A DNA stretch of 64,000 nt from Pseudomonas sp. P5_109 (GCF_034009455.1 NZ_CP125380.1:3237501-3301500); one strand, 5' to 3'. Counted from the stretch's first letter, positions 27,011-40,722 are shown. Translations and numbers: made by a program. The notes: generated by a model not told the origin, from the sequence alone.

Positions 27011-29008
27011 ATGACGGCTGAAAAACCGACTGAGTTGAGCTACAACCCGCACATGCCGCTGTCGCAGGCGTTGTTGCTGCCGCGTATCGTCATTGAAAAC
27101 ATCATGCCGACCCTTGAAGGCGGGCAGTTCGCGGTCAAGTCCGTGGTGGGTCAGGATGTGGTGGTGACGGCCAAGGTGTTCGCCGACGGGCATGACAAGC
27201 TGGCGGTTCGCGTACGCTGGCGGGCCGATGACGAGGACGTTTGGCACAGCGCGGTCATGAACGATCTGGGCAACAACGGCTGGCAAGGGCAGTTCCGTGT
27301 CCACAGCCAGGGCCGGTATCTGTTCTGTATCGAAGCGTGGATCGATCAGTTCGCCAGTTTTCGCTATGAGCTGGAAAAGAAACATGCGGCGGCGGTTCCC
27401 GTCAGCCTGGAGCTGCAGGAAGGGCGGATTCATGTGCAGCAAGCCGCCGAACGTAGCGAAGGGCAACTCAGCGAGCAACTGGCGGCCTTGCACCATGAAC
27501 TGTCAGGACTGCTTGAAACCGAGCAGGTCGCACTGTTTTTGCACCCGCGTAGCGCCGACCTCATGGCCCGCGTCGATCATCGCGCCTATCTGAGCCTGAG
27601 CCCGGAGTACCCGGTGGATGTGGAGCGCGAGTTGGCGCAGTTTGCCAGTTGGTATGAACTGTTTCCGCGTTCGATCACCGACAGTCCGCAACGCCACGGT
27701 ACTTTCAACGACGTGCATTCGCGGCTGGCGATGATCCAGGACATGGGTTTCGACGTGCTGTATTTCCCGCCGATCCACCCGATCGGGCGCAGCTATCGCA
27801 AAGGCCCGAACAACTCGCTGACGGCGGGCCCCGATGATCCGGGCAGTCCCTATGCAATCGGCAGCGAAGAGGGCGGGCACGAGGCGATTCACCAGCAGTT
27901 GGGCACCCGCGAAGACTTCCGCCGACTGGTGGCGGCCGCCGCGGCCCATGGTCTTGAAATCGCCCTGGATTTTGCCATCCAGTGCTCCCAGGACCATCCG
28001 TGGCTCAAGCAACACCCCGGCTGGTTCAATTGGCGACCGGACGGCACGATCAAATACGCGGAGAACCCGCCGAAGAAGTACCAGGACATCGTCAACGTCG
28101 ACTTCTATGCCCCCGAGGCGATTCCCAGCCTGTGGGTGGAACTGCGCGACATCGTGGTCGGCTGGGTCGAGGAGGGCGTGAAGATCTTTCGCGTCGATAA
28201 CCCGCACACCAAGCCGTTGCCGTTCTGGCAATGGCTGATCGCCGATGTACGGGCGTTGTACCCCGAGGTGATCTTCCTCGCCGAAGCCTTCACCACCCCG
28301 GCGATGATGGCGCGCCTGGGCAAGGTCGGTTACTCCCAGAGCTACACCTATTTCACCTGGCGCAACACCAAGGCCGAACTGGCGACCTATTTCACCGAAC
28401 TCAACGAATCGCCGTGGCGTGAATGCTACCGGCCGAATTTCTTCGTCAATACGCCGGACATCAATCCAGCATTCCTGCATGAATCCGGGCGCTCCGGGTT
28501 TCTCATCCGCGCCGTGCTGGCGACCATGGGCTCGGGCTTGTGGGGCATGTACTCGGGTTTCGAGCTGTGCGAGTCGGCGCCGGTGCCGGGCAAGGAGGAA
28601 TACCTCGATTCCGAGAAGTACGAGATCCGCCCGCGGGACTTCAATGCGCCGGGCAACATCATCGCCGAGATCGCCCAGCTCAACCGCATCCGCCGGCAGA
28701 ACCCGGCGCTGCACACGCATCTGGGGCTGAAGGTCTACAACGCCTGGAACGACAACATCCTGTACTTCGGCAAGCGCAGCTATGACGGCAGCAATTTCAT
28801 TCTGGTGGCGGTCAGCCTCGATCCGCACAACGTGCAGGAGGCGAACTTCGAGTTGCCGTTGTGGGAAATGGGTTTGCCGGACGACGCCAGCACCCAGGGC
28901 GAAGACTTGATGAATGGTCATCGCTGGACCTGGCACGGCAAGCAGCAATTCATGCGGATCGACCCGGCGTATCAGCCGTTCGGGATTTGGCGCATTACTG
29001 CCTCATAA
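27011..29008 (+). CDS. glgE: Alpha-1,4-glucan:maltose-1-phosphate maltosyltransferase GlgE
   Basis: 665 residues, GH13_3. It extends alpha-1,4-glucans with maltosyl units from maltose-1-phosphate, releasing phosphate. An N-terminal beta-sandwich/DUF3416 domain (about 20-120) and a helical insert are followed by the barrel, with DVLYFPPIHPIGRSYRKGPNN, the nucleophile D396 in KIFRVDNPHTKP, and the general acid E425 in FLAEAFTTP. These align with D394 and E423 of Streptomyces GlgE. The NPHTKP phosphate-site context is diagnostic and separates it from ordinary amylases. ATG at 27011 follows GGAGAGAGG; an upstream start at 26987 is less likely. It is first in the glgE-treS-glgB set, separated from treS by 199 bases with a REPIN. 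Confidence 0.96.
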   Translation: MTAEKPTELSYNPHMPLSQALLLPRIVIENIMPTLEGGQFAVKSVVGQDVVVTAKVFADGHDKLAVRVRWRADDEDVWHSAVMNDLGNNGWQGQFRVHSQGRYLFCIEAWIDQFASFRYELEKKHAAAVPVSLELQEGRIHVQQAAERSEGQLSEQLAALHHELSGLLETEQVALFLHPRSADLMARVDHRAYLSLSPEYPVDVERELAQFASWYELFPRSITDSPQRHGTFNDVHSRLAMIQDMGFDVLYFPPIHPIGRSYRKGPNNSLTAGPDDPGSPYAIGSEEGGHEAIHQQLGTREDFRRLVAAAAAHGLEIALDFAIQCSQDHPWLKQHPGWFNWRPDGTIKYAENPPKKYQDIVNVDFYAPEAIPSLWVELRDIVVGWVEEGVKIFRVDNPHTKPLPFWQWLIADVRALYPEVIFLAEAFTTPAMMARLGKVGYSQSYTYFTWRNTKAELATYFTELNESPWRECYRPNFFVNTPDINPAFLHESGRSGFLIRAVLATMGSGLWGMYSGFELCESAPVPGKEEYLDSEKYEIRPRDFNAPGNIIAEIAQLNRIRRQNPALHTHLGLKVYNAWNDNILYFGKRSYDGSNFILVAVSLDPHNVQEANFELPLWEMGLPDDASTQGEDLMNGHRWTWHGKQQFMRIDPAYQPFGIWRITAS

Positions 29009-29048
29009 ATACATCACAGACACCCGTGGCGAGAGGGCAATGTAGACC

Positions 29049-29138
29049 TGTAGGAGCCGGCTTGCTGGCGATGGCTGCGCATCAATTTACATGGATGGCG
29101 CCTGACACACCGCTATCGCCAGCAAGCCGGCTCCTACA
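29049..29138. repeat. REPIN, TGTAGGAGCCGGC type
   Basis: Arms TGTAGGAGCCGGCTTGCTGG and CCAGCAAGCCGGCTCCTACA, perfect complements, between glgE and treS. It may lower read-through or protect the glgE message; this is inference. Confidence 0.9.
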
Positions 29139-29207
29139 GGCGATAGGTGCCCCATCCAAAGTTTCCCGGCTCTGTGGTGGTTACTTTGAATTGAACAGGA
29201 GTTTCAC

Positions 29208-32549
<3,342 letters not shown>

Positions 32550-32551
32550 TC

Positions 32552-34783
32552 ATGAGTGTCTCGAACAAGGAACAGGGTCATCACAAAGAAGCGCTGCTGC
32601 CCAAAGCGCGGGATATCGATGCGTTGGTGCGTGCCGAGCATATCGATCCTTTTGCAATTCTCGGCCCCCACGCCGATGGCGTCGGCGGGCAGTTCATTCG
32701 CGCTTATCTGCCGGGCGCCCTGAGTGTTGAAGTACTGGCCAGGGACTCGGGCGAAGCGCTTGGGAATCTTCAAACCACGGAGACGCCGGGATTGTTTGTC
32801 GGGCATTTCCAGCGTGCACAGGCGTATCTGCTGCGCACCCGTTGGGCCGGCGGCGAGCAGACGGCAGAAGACCCTTACAGCTTCGGCCCCTTGTTGGGCG
32901 AAATGGATTTGTACCTGTTTGCCGAAGGTAATCACCGCGACCTCAGCGCGTGCCTGGGTGCGCAACTGAAAACCGTGGACGGCGTCGACGGCGTGCGTTT
33001 CGCCGTATGGGCACCCAATGCCCGGCGGGTCTCGGTAGTCGGTGATTTCAACGTCTGGGACGGGCGCCGGCATCCGATGCGCCTGCGTCATCCCACCGGC
33101 GTCTGGGAACTGTTCATCCCGCGCCTGCAAGCCGGTGATACCTACAAATACGAAATTCTCGGCGCCCACGGCATTCTGCCGTTGAAGGCCGATCCCATGG
33201 CGCTGGCCACCAGCCTGCCACCGGACACGGCGTCGAAAGTCGCGTCACCGTTGAAAGTCGACTGGCAGGACCAGAACTGGATGATGTCCCGGGGCGATCG
33301 CCACCGGGTGACGGCGCCCTTGTCGATCTACGAGTTGCACGCCGGCTCGTGGCAATGTGAGCTGGACGATCTGGGCGAAGTGGCCCGCCAGTACACCTGG
33401 CCCGAACTGACCGAGCGGTTGATTCCCTATGTGAAAGAGCTGGGCTTCACCCACATCGAACTGATGCCGATCATGGAACACCCGTTCGGCGGCTCGTGGG
33501 GCTATCAGCTGCTGTCGCAATTCGCGCCGAGTGCGCGCTATGGCACGCCCGACCAGTTCGCCGCGTTCATCAACGCCTGCCACCAGGCCGAGCTCGGGGT
33601 GATCCTCGATTGGGTACCGGCGCATTTTCCCACCGATACCCACGGCCTGGCCCAGTTCGACGGCACGGCCCTGTACGAGTACGGCAACCCGCAGGAGGGC
33701 TTCCACCAGGACTGGGACACGCTGATCTATAACCTCGGCCGCACCGAAGTGCACGGCTACATGCTGGCGTCGGCGTTGCACTGGCTCAAGCATTTCCATG
33801 TCGACGGCCTGCGCGTCGATGCGGTGGCCTCGATGCTGTACCGCGACTACTCGCGCAAGGCCGGCGAGTGGGTGCCGAACCGCCATGGCGGCCGAGAGAA
33901 CCTGGAAGCCATCGATTTCCTGCGTCACCTCAACGATGTGGTGGCCCTGGAAGCACCCGGAGCGCTGGTGATCGCCGAAGAATCCACCGCCTGGCCGGGC
34001 GTCAGCCAGGGTACGCAACAGGGCGGCCTGGGCTTTGCCTACAAATGGAACATGGGCTGGATGCACGATTCGCTGCACTACATCCAGCAAGATCCGGTGT
34101 ACCGCGCCCATCACCACAACGAACTGAGTTTCGGCCTGGTGTATGCCTGGTCCGAGCGCTTCATCCTGCCGATCTCCCACGACGAAGTGGTGCACGGCAA
34201 ACACTCGCTGATCGACAAGATGCCCGGCGACCGCTGGCAGAAATTCGCCAACCTGCGGGCCTACCTGAGTTTCATGTGGGCGCATCCGGGCAAGAAGCTG
34301 CTGTTCATGGGTTGCGAGTTCGGCCAATGGCGCGAGTGGAATCACGATCAGCAACTGGACTGGTACCTGTTGCAGTACTCCGAGCACAAGGGGGTGCAGA
34401 AACTGGTGAGTGACCTCAATCGCCTGTACCGTGAAGAACCGGCGCTGCATGAGCAGGATGATGTGCCGCAGGGGTTCCAATGGCTGATCGGCGATGATGC
34501 GATCAACAGCGTTTATGCGTGGTTGCGCTGGAGCAAGGACGGTAAACCGGTGCTGGTGGTGGCCAACTTTACGCCGGTGCCACGCGAGGCTTATCGCGTT
34601 GGGGTGCCGTTTGCGGGGCAGTGGAGTGAGGTGCTTAACAGTGATTCGTCGATTTATGCCGGTTCCAATTACGGCAACAGTGGCGGGGCAGCGGCCGAGG
34701 AAACGCCGAGTCATGGGCAGGCGTTGTCGCTGGTGCTGAATTTGCCGCCGTTGGCGGTGTTGATGTTAAGGCCGGAGATATAA
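32552..34783 (+). CDS. glgB: 1,4-alpha-glucan branching enzyme GlgB
   Basis: 743 residues, GH13_9, which makes alpha-1,6 branches in the glucan built by GlgE and GlgA. Two N-terminal carbohydrate-binding (CBM48) regions cover about 1-220 ([41 protein letters not shown]). The barrel has [17 protein letters not shown], nucleophile D423 in [18 protein letters not shown], acid E476 in [12 protein letters not shown] and [15 protein letters not shown], all standard. The C-terminal beta domain ends [16 protein letters not shown] is two bases after the treS stop. A strong hairpin follows at 34793, before the convergent Rhs gene. Confidence 0.97.
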   Translation: MSVSNKEQGHHKEALLPKARDIDALVRAEHIDPFAILGPHADGVGGQFIRAYLPGALSVEVLARDSGEALGNLQTTETPGLFVGHFQRAQAYLLRTRWAGGEQTAEDPYSFGPLLGEMDLYLFAEGNHRDLSACLGAQLKTVDGVDGVRFAVWAPNARRVSVVGDFNVWDGRRHPMRLRHPTGVWELFIPRLQAGDTYKYEILGAHGILPLKADPMALATSLPPDTASKVASPLKVDWQDQNWMMSRGDRHRVTAPLSIYELHAGSWQCELDDLGEVARQYTWPELTERLIPYVKELGFTHIELMPIMEHPFGGSWGYQLLSQFAPSARYGTPDQFAAFINACHQAELGVILDWVPAHFPTDTHGLAQFDGTALYEYGNPQEGFHQDWDTLIYNLGRTEVHGYMLASALHWLKHFHVDGLRVDAVASMLYRDYSRKAGEWVPNRHGGRENLEAIDFLRHLNDVVALEAPGALVIAEESTAWPGVSQGTQQGGLGFAYKWNMGWMHDSLHYIQQDPVYRAHHHNELSFGLVYAWSERFILPISHDEVVHGKHSLIDKMPGDRWQKFANLRAYLSFMWAHPGKKLLFMGCEFGQWREWNHDQQLDWYLLQYSEHKGVQKLVSDLNRLYREEPALHEQDDVPQGFQWLIGDDAINSVYAWLRWSKDGKPVLVVANFTPVPREAYRVGVPFAGQWSEVLNSDSSIYAGSNYGNSGGAAAEETPSHGQALSLVLNLPPLAVLMLRPEI

Positions 34784-34792
34784 AGTATTTGC

Positions 34793-34839
34793 AGGTGCCT
34801 CCCTGAGTTTGCTTTTGTATGATTTATAGGGAGGCACCT
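34793..34839. terminator. Perfect 12-bp inverted repeat between convergent genes
   Basis: AGGTGCCTCCCT (34793-34804) and AGGGAGGCACCT (34828-34839) are perfect complements with a 23-base loop. It begins 10 bases after the glgB stop and lies 68 bases beyond the end of the leftward Rhs gene. A bidirectional terminator is the simplest reading. Neither side has a long T-run (only GAGTTTT on the right), so confidence is limited. Confidence 0.5.
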
Positions 34840-34906
34840 CGCTGAGTTTTGGGGTATTGATCGGATCGTGGTGAACTCAATCATTGAGTCAGCAATTGAT
34901 GTCGTC

Positions 34907-37699
34907 CTACACAAATATGTGCTGAGGTGCAGCGACTATTCTTGTGCTTAGTGAGGCGATCATTTCACTCCATGAGTCGGCATTGCCTGTTGAAATAAAC
35001 TCTCTGAAGTCCCTGTCGTTGGCGTATTTTTTCAGTGCCGATTGCATATCGGGTTCGTTGGATGCCTCGATGAAGTCCTCTTCGTACGTGCTTTTTACAG
35101 TTAGTGTATATCTGCCCTCCAGCCAATCGAAAGCCATGATCTGGGCGTTGTATGTCGCGGAGATCGAGTCATCATTGATGTAATAAAAATCGGCAGTGTT
35201 CAATTCATCTAAAACATGCGTGTACTCATGAATTAGTGTGGTGGAGAAGAATTCTCTTGGGTCATTTAGTGAGGTGGTATTGATGTAGATATTTTTTAGT
35301 GTTGAATGACTATAAACAAAGGCGTAAGGTGGCAAACTGTTTCCAGTTTCAGGTTTAGTAATTTCTACAGCAACTATTCGTTGGGAGTTATGACCGTACT
35401 GCCTGCTGAGTGCGTAGAGGGATTTGAGTTTCTCTAGTAAAAGTTCCGGTGGTGCGGCTTTTCCCATGTAATCACTGATAATTCCAGAGTAGGTGCCATC
35501 ATCTTCGTTGTTTACAATACTTTCCACAGCCTTGATTGCGTTGGCTATAGTAGTTCTTGAGTCATCTAAGCCGTTTTTTATTTTTTCGGCGAGCTCTGGG
35601 TTGTATTTCGTTATGGCTGTCATGCCTCGAGCTCTTATCGGCAGCTTACGCTCGAGCTGGCGCCGTTCAGCTCGATCTTCTTTGGTAATAAGCCCATCAT
35701 CATCCAAAAATGTAATCGGGTTATTTTTCGTCATTCGATACAGATTCTCTCCATCCACATACCCCGCCGGATCCGGATTAATCCACCGCTGCAACCACGG
35801 CGCGTAATACCTGAACCCATAATAATAAAGCCCTGTCGCATCCCGCTCCTTGCCTGAATAACGCACGGTCTTGTACTTGGCTTCAGTGGCCGAGCGGGCC
35901 GCGAAACACGCTGTACCGCCAAACGGGTAGTACCATTCCTGGCTGATCAGGTCGGCGGTTTGGTCCAATTCCAGGGCGCTGGATTTCAAGTGGTCATTGA
36001 GGTTGTATCGCACTAGATCGTTGCCAATGTCTTCGGGTGGATTGGTGGCCCAATGCAGCACTTGCACGCTGTTGCTGCCTGCACTGGCATTGATCACGTG
36101 GAGGATTTCCCCCGTACCACCGTGCCTACGGATTTCCACACCGTGCAGGTAGCGCACTTCGCTGATCAACGTTCGGGCGTTGGCCTGGTTTGCACGGAGC
36201 TTGCGAACCCGCTGGCCGCCGCCGTCATAGAGGTAACGTTCGTAATCGTCATTGCCGTCTTCGCGAATCACCGGGCGCACGGTGGACAGTTGATTACGCA
36301 AATCCCAACCCATCGACTGGCCGGCTTGCAACTCACACAGGTTGCCATTGGCATCGAAACCGGTGGCCAGTTCGGCTTCAGTCGGTGGGCGGCCATTGCG
36401 CTCGGGCAGGCAACGGTTGCTGTATCGGGCGCGGGTCAAGGTGCGGCCATGGGTCTGAGCGCCGACATGTTTCAGGTCCAGCAGATTGCCGCCAGCGTCG
36501 TAGTGGAAGGTCTGGGTGTACTGGGCGATCTGGTTAGGGTCGAGGGGCAGGGGTTGCAGGTTGGGCAGGGCGGGGCCGCCGTGGCCGGTTTTGGCTTCCC
36601 ATCCGGTGGCTTCGATCAATTGATTGAGGGTGTCGTAGCAATAGGTCTTGATCGGTTCGATGCGCTGGTTGTTGAAGTAGCGGATCGGTTGGGCGGTGTC
36701 CTGAAGGGTTCGTACGTTGCCGGCGGCGTCGTAACGGTACTTCAGATTTTGCAGCGGCGAGCCGTTGGCTTTGTGGGCACTCAAGACGATGAGGCGGCCA
36801 TCCGCAGGGTCGTAGTGGTGGCGGGTGATCACGCCGTTGCCGGCGGTTTCCGACTCGATCTGGCTGAAGGCGTTGTACTGCAGATCGCTGACCAGCGTTC
36901 GTTCTGTCTGGCCGGGGCCGGCCAAGGTCAGTCGCGTGTCTTTCAGTTCGGCGGCGTTAGTGTAGGTAAAACGCTGATGATTGCCCAGTGCATCGATTTG
37001 CCGGAGCAATTCGCCGCTGGCGGCATAGTGCAGCGCGGTGGTGGCGCCGTCGGTGGGCTCAAGCAAGGCATCGCGCGCGACCACGTTGTCGGGCCAGTTG
37101 ACCGGATCGGTCTCCAGCAAAAAGTGCCGGGTCTGTTGCAGTAGCGCCCCAGCAATGCCGAGTTCGCGCAGGTGCAGGGTTCCGGCCGGATCGTCATGGC
37201 GAATCAACTGACCGCACAGATTGTGCGAGGCGGCGTCGGCATCGACTCCCGCATAGGTAAAACGCTCAAGCACACACTTGGCGAAATCTTCACCGTCCTC
37301 ATGCACGGCCACCGGTCGCAGCAGTTCATCGAACTCAGTCAGGGAGTGACTGCCTCGGCCATCCCAGGCCTCGACGCGCTGCCCGGCCGCACCGTGCAAC
37401 GCTACTCGCCAACCCGCATCCACGCTGTCACTCGACAACGCTACAGCTGACAAACTGAACACCTGGCTGAGATTGGCCGGCACCGACAAATCGTCCTGCG
37501 CCAAGGCAAACAGATACGGATCACGGCTAGCCACGGGGCGGCCAGCGGCATCGAAGCGTTGATGCGTCACCCGCGCTTCAACCGGATCGACCGTCTGCCG
37601 CCGATGGTACTGAATTGCCCTGACCGCCAGCCCGCGCGGGTCTGCAACCGCAAGGGCCGGTGTGCCACGATGTAGATGTTCCAAGTCCCTGGTCATCAT
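34907..37699 (-). CDS. Second Rhs/TccC-like toxin with M35-like tip, coupled to an autotransporter
   Basis: 930 residues. The start ATG (37699) overlaps the autotransporter stop as TGATG, with another ATG three bases on. The N-terminal LAVADPRGLAVRAIQYHRR and the YD-repeat body closely resemble the Rhs gene at 19262. The core ends with YYPFGGTACF, YSGKERDATGLYYYGFRYYAPWLQRWINPDPAGYVDGENLYRMTKNNP and a DDDG hinge near 655-665. The tip (about 665-930) is AT-richer. H824-E-Y-T-H828 followed by TADFYY (D837) is the same aspzincin pattern as in the first tip, but the surrounding residues have diverged strongly. There is no signal peptide or immunity gene; downstream lies the hairpin and convergent glgB. 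It is probably expressed from the autotransporter promoter. Confidence 0.85.
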   Translation of the reverse strand: MMTRDLEHLHRGTPALAVADPRGLAVRAIQYHRRQTVDPVEARVTHQRFDAAGRPVASRDPYLFALAQDDLSVPANLSQVFSLSAVALSSDSVDAGWRVALHGAAGQRVEAWDGRGSHSLTEFDELLRPVAVHEDGEDFAKCVLERFTYAGVDADAASHNLCGQLIRHDDPAGTLHLRELGIAGALLQQTRHFLLETDPVNWPDNVVARDALLEPTDGATTALHYAASGELLRQIDALGNHQRFTYTNAAELKDTRLTLAGPGQTERTLVSDLQYNAFSQIESETAGNGVITRHHYDPADGRLIVLSAHKANGSPLQNLKYRYDAAGNVRTLQDTAQPIRYFNNQRIEPIKTYCYDTLNQLIEATGWEAKTGHGGPALPNLQPLPLDPNQIAQYTQTFHYDAGGNLLDLKHVGAQTHGRTLTRARYSNRCLPERNGRPPTEAELATGFDANGNLCELQAGQSMGWDLRNQLSTVRPVIREDGNDDYERYLYDGGGQRVRKLRANQANARTLISEVRYLHGVEIRRHGGTGEILHVINASAGSNSVQVLHWATNPPEDIGNDLVRYNLNDHLKSSALELDQTADLISQEWYYPFGGTACFAARSATEAKYKTVRYSGKERDATGLYYYGFRYYAPWLQRWINPDPAGYVDGENLYRMTKNNPITFLDDDGLITKEDRAERRQLERKLPIRARGMTAITKYNPELAEKIKNGLDDSRTTIANAIKAVESIVNNEDDGTYSGIISDYMGKAAPPELLLEKLKSLYALSRQYGHNSQRIVAVEITKPETGNSLPPYAFVYSHSTLKNIYINTTSLNDPREFFSTTLIHEYTHVLDELNTADFYYINDDSISATYNAQIMAFDWLEGRYTLTVKSTYEEDFIEASNEPDMQSALKKYANDRDFREFISTGNADSWSEMIASLSTRIVAAPQHIFV

Positions 37700-40386
37700 C
37701 AAAAATCCAGCCTTACTCCGAGTGTCGCCGTGCGTCCGTTCAGTGCATTGCTGTCAAGTTGGGTCTCGTAGCCAGCCTCGCCATACAGGCTCAAAGCGTT
37801 CGAAACCTGCAGGGTCATACCCATGCTCAGGTCCATGGTCGTGGACTTCTGCTGGGTGTCGATCGCCGTGAAGTTGTTGAAGGTCACCCGGTCGGTGCCG
37901 GACAAGGTATGCCAGACATTGCTGCGCACGTAGGGCAGCGCGGGCATGCCGGCCAGCTGATAGGTGCCGCGCAGTCGGGCACCGAGTCGAGCGGTTACGC
38001 TGTTGTCGGCATCGAAGTCGACATCGGAGATCCCGTCGTTCTGTCCGTCCAAGGCGCTGTGCTGGTTGATCAGTTGCACTTGCGGCTCAAGAACCCAGGA
38101 CTGGAAAACCTGCAGTGGATAGCCGGCCTCGACGGACAACGTCATCGCGTGGCCGCGGGTGTTGAGCTTGACTGCGCGAATGGACTCGCTGTTGATGTCC
38201 AGTTCCGTCCACATCAGCACGCTGTCGATGTACCAGCCGTAGGGGTCAATGAGTGTCCAGTACAGGCCCACGCTATTGCCGCGCAGCGTACTCTTGCCGG
38301 CGTCACGGTGCTCGAATCCGCGATTGAAGCCGTCAATGTCGCCTTGCGCTCGGCTGTGACCGACAAAAAATCCGATCTTTTGCGTTTGTTCATCAGCGGT
38401 GGTCCAGCCGTACAGGTCGCTGCCGACCTGATAACCCGTCGTCGAACCGTCCAGACGCGGATTAACCGTGCCAGCAAAGGTCTGGCGGCTGTTACTGGCA
38501 TAAAACCGACCCCAGCCGGCCGCCATTGTGCCTGTCTGATGTTGTTGGTTCTGATCGCCCTGGCGTTCATGGAAGGTGCCAAGGGCGGCCAGGGTCATCT
38601 GCTTGACGGCAGGCAAGAGTGCGGAATACACCGGGACTTCCGGGCGATAGATTGGAATTGGCGGTTTGCCGGGTTCGGTTTCCGGCAAGTCCGGTAAGGT
38701 CGGCAGAATTGTGCCGCCCGGATCGAGGATGACGCCTGGCAGCGGCACCGGAGGGTGTTCCGGTTCGGGCAAGGGCACGTGAGGGTCTTCCGGGTTGGGC
38801 AAGGGCACGTGAGGGTCTTCCGGATTGGGCAAGGGCACGTGAGGGTCCTCCGGGCCGGGCAGTGGAGGCGCCACGACGGCGGAACGCAAGTACCAGTTCT
38901 GGGCTGTGCCCGGGGTGACGCCACCCTTGAACAGATAGTACTCATAGGCTCCGGCGGAAATGGGTCCGGGGGAAGTGAACGCCCGGTCACTGCCCGTGGC
39001 GCCATTGAGCGCCTGCACCACCAGGATGCCGTTTTGTCGTGTCAGATCGCCAGCACCGGCGAGGTTGACGATGTTGATATTGGTGGAACCTTGCAGCGTA
39101 CCTCGCTCCACCACCAGTTTGTCGCTGGCTGCATTGTCGCTGGCCAAAACACTGTGCAGGCGCAGTTGCCCATTGTCGCCAAAGTAATTGCCCTGGACCG
39201 TGAGTCGGTTGGTCGCTGTGGCGTTACCGCTGGTCATGTCGATCAGGCCCTTGTTGTTCAACGTCGCTAACTGTCCGGCGCTGAACGGTGTGATGCTGCC
39301 CTGGTCGACCAACAACACACTACCGCCGCCAACGTTGAACGTACCGGTGGCGGAAACGCTGTCGCCGAGGACGAAATTTCCATTCAGGTTGAAGCGCGAG
39401 TCGTTATCCAGATTCACGGTTTCCCAATGGGGGTAGCGTCCCGGGCTGGCGGATTGGCTGTTATCGAACGTCAGGCTGTCGTTGCCCGGCCCGCCATCGA
39501 TGCCCGGTGTGGACGACAGGCTGGTTTCGTTGAGATTGTGCAGCAACGCTTGATCGTCGCCACCGCCCATCAGGATGGCCGAGTGAATCAGCCCGCCGGT
39601 ATCCCAGGTGAAAGTGTCATTGCCGCGACCACCACGAACCTGGCCATTGATCTCGCCTGCGCTGACCGTGATCACGTTACCGCCGCCACTGACGATAATA
39701 TTTCCGCCAACCGTACCGCCCTTGATGGTGACGGCGTTGTTGTCGGTTCCGGCGTCCAGGTCGCCGACGATCCGGCCACCAAGCAATTCGAATGAGTTAA
39801 GGTCCAGATTCATCGCGACCCGGCCAATGCTACCCCCGCTCATGAGGGCCTGTTCACTGTCTTCAACGCTACCGGTAATGGTGCCGGTGCTCATCGTGAA
39901 GACGTCATGGCCTGCGCCTTGGGACAGGGAGGTGATGGTGCCACCGCTGATGGTGAAACTGTCGTTACTAGCGCCCTGGGTGAAGGTGGTGGCTGAACCG
40001 CCGCTGACCTGCACGATGTTGGTGCCATCACCTTGGCGGATCGGACCGCTGATGGCCCCGTTGAAGAGCTGCAGGATGTTTGCACCGTCACCCATGTCCA
40101 CGGCGCCAATGACGCTGCCTGAACTCAAATGCACAAGATCATTGCCAGCGCCAAAGGTGACATTGCCATTGAGGGTGCCGGTACCGCCTTGCGGAAATGT
40201 CAGGCTGTTATTGCCGCCCGTGTCCGAGAGCCCCGAGCCGGTGCCGCTGCTGCAGGTAAAGCTGTCATCGCCTGCAGTGGGCACCAGTGTGCAGTCGGCG
40301 TGAGAATTGAGCGGCCAGCCCGCCATGATCATTAACGACAGGGTGCCTGTGCCCAGGTACTTGAGAGACGAAAGTGCCTTACTCAT
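37699..40386 (-). CDS. Autotransporter (type Va) with repetitive passenger
   Basis: 895 residues. A signal peptide ends near residue 30 (GWPLNSHA). The passenger (about 31-500) is built of short beta-rich repeats such as GGNNSLTFPQGGTGTLNGNVTFGAGND and FTISGGTITSLSQG, which fit a right-handed beta-helix; GxGNDTFTW-like pieces resemble RTX-like glycine-rich repeats. A proline-rich hinge with three PEDPHVPLP copies follows (about 510-550). The C-terminal 270 residues are an autotransporter beta-barrel (AGWGRFYASNSRQTF, GYQVGSDLYGW) ending in aromatic LGVRLDF. GAGGATGG precedes ATG at 40386. It likely exposes the passenger on the cell surface; adhesin or enzyme activity is unknown. Its stop overlaps the Rhs start, and the motif at 40587 lies about 200 bases upstream. 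Confidence 0.88.
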   Translation of the reverse strand: MSKALSSLKYLGTGTLSLMIMAGWPLNSHADCTLVPTAGDDSFTCSSGTGSGLSDTGGNNSLTFPQGGTGTLNGNVTFGAGNDLVHLSSGSVIGAVDMGDGANILQLFNGAISGPIRQGDGTNIVQVSGGSATTFTQGASNDSFTISGGTITSLSQGAGHDVFTMSTGTITGSVEDSEQALMSGGSIGRVAMNLDLNSFELLGGRIVGDLDAGTDNNAVTIKGGTVGGNIIVSGGGNVITVSAGEINGQVRGGRGNDTFTWDTGGLIHSAILMGGGDDQALLHNLNETSLSSTPGIDGGPGNDSLTFDNSQSASPGRYPHWETVNLDNDSRFNLNGNFVLGDSVSATGTFNVGGGSVLLVDQGSITPFSAGQLATLNNKGLIDMTSGNATATNRLTVQGNYFGDNGQLRLHSVLASDNAASDKLVVERGTLQGSTNINIVNLAGAGDLTRQNGILVVQALNGATGSDRAFTSPGPISAGAYEYYLFKGGVTPGTAQNWYLRSAVVAPPLPGPEDPHVPLPNPEDPHVPLPNPEDPHVPLPEPEHPPVPLPGVILDPGGTILPTLPDLPETEPGKPPIPIYRPEVPVYSALLPAVKQMTLAALGTFHERQGDQNQQHQTGTMAAGWGRFYASNSRQTFAGTVNPRLDGSTTGYQVGSDLYGWTTADEQTQKIGFFVGHSRAQGDIDGFNRGFEHRDAGKSTLRGNSVGLYWTLIDPYGWYIDSVLMWTELDINSESIRAVKLNTRGHAMTLSVEAGYPLQVFQSWVLEPQVQLINQHSALDGQNDGISDVDFDADNSVTARLGARLRGTYQLAGMPALPYVRSNVWHTLSGTDRVTFNNFTAIDTQQKSTTMDLSMGMTLQVSNALSLYGEAGYETQLDSNALNGRTATLGVRLDF
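38761..38860. repeat. 30-bp tandem repeat in the autotransporter hinge
   Basis: AAGGGCACGTGAGGGTCTTC recurs with a 30-base period at 38771, 38801 and 38831 (the last with CCTC). It encodes three copies of a ten-residue PNPEDPHVPL-like unit on the minus strand, with degenerate copies on both sides. Being in frame, copy-number change would alter hinge length without breaking the gene. Confidence 0.9.
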
Positions 40387-40722
40387 GATCCATCCTCGCT
40401 CGATGGGATGTGCCTTGCCCGCTCCTGCGGGTCAGACCATGGCAATGTCGAAAGCGATACGGATCAGGGACTGCTGGTTTCCTGCATCGGAAAACATCGG
40501 GCTATGCAACCAGTTGGCATGGTTTTATCGACTGCACATCACAATGCACAGTGCTGTTTCCACGGTATCAACAGGTCAGTCGACGCGCTACTGTCAGAAA
40601 TAACAGGTATTGAGGGAAAATAACGGTTCCAGGTACGGCGCTTGCGACGGAACGCCTACTGAGGAAACACCAAGCCTTCAGCAGACGTCCACCCCGTAAC
40701 TGCATCTTTTGAGACTCGCTCC
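40387..40722. other. Intergenic region upstream of the Rhs-linked autotransporter
   Basis: 336 bases between two leftward autotransporter genes. It holds the shared motif (40587-40608) and otherwise no supported gene. Short overlapping plus-strand frames at 40307-40623 lack ribosome sites and conserved features. The promoter of the autotransporter-Rhs pair should be here. Confidence 0.6.
40587..40608 (-). promoter_or_regulatory. Shared motif upstream of autotransporter 37699-40386
   Basis: Plus-strand reading GCTACTGTCA, GAAA, TAACAGGT. It matches the site at 44892-44913 at all but one position. It also shares CTACTGTCA and an imperfect T-ACAG-TA right half, with the same 4-base centre, with the perfect palindrome at 19182. 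It starts 201 bases upstream of the ATG at 40386. Confidence 0.5.

Noticed and set aside
34793..34839. Hairpin considered as an attachment or IS remnant
   Set aside because: No flanking duplication or recombinase was seen; its place between convergent genes fits a terminator better.
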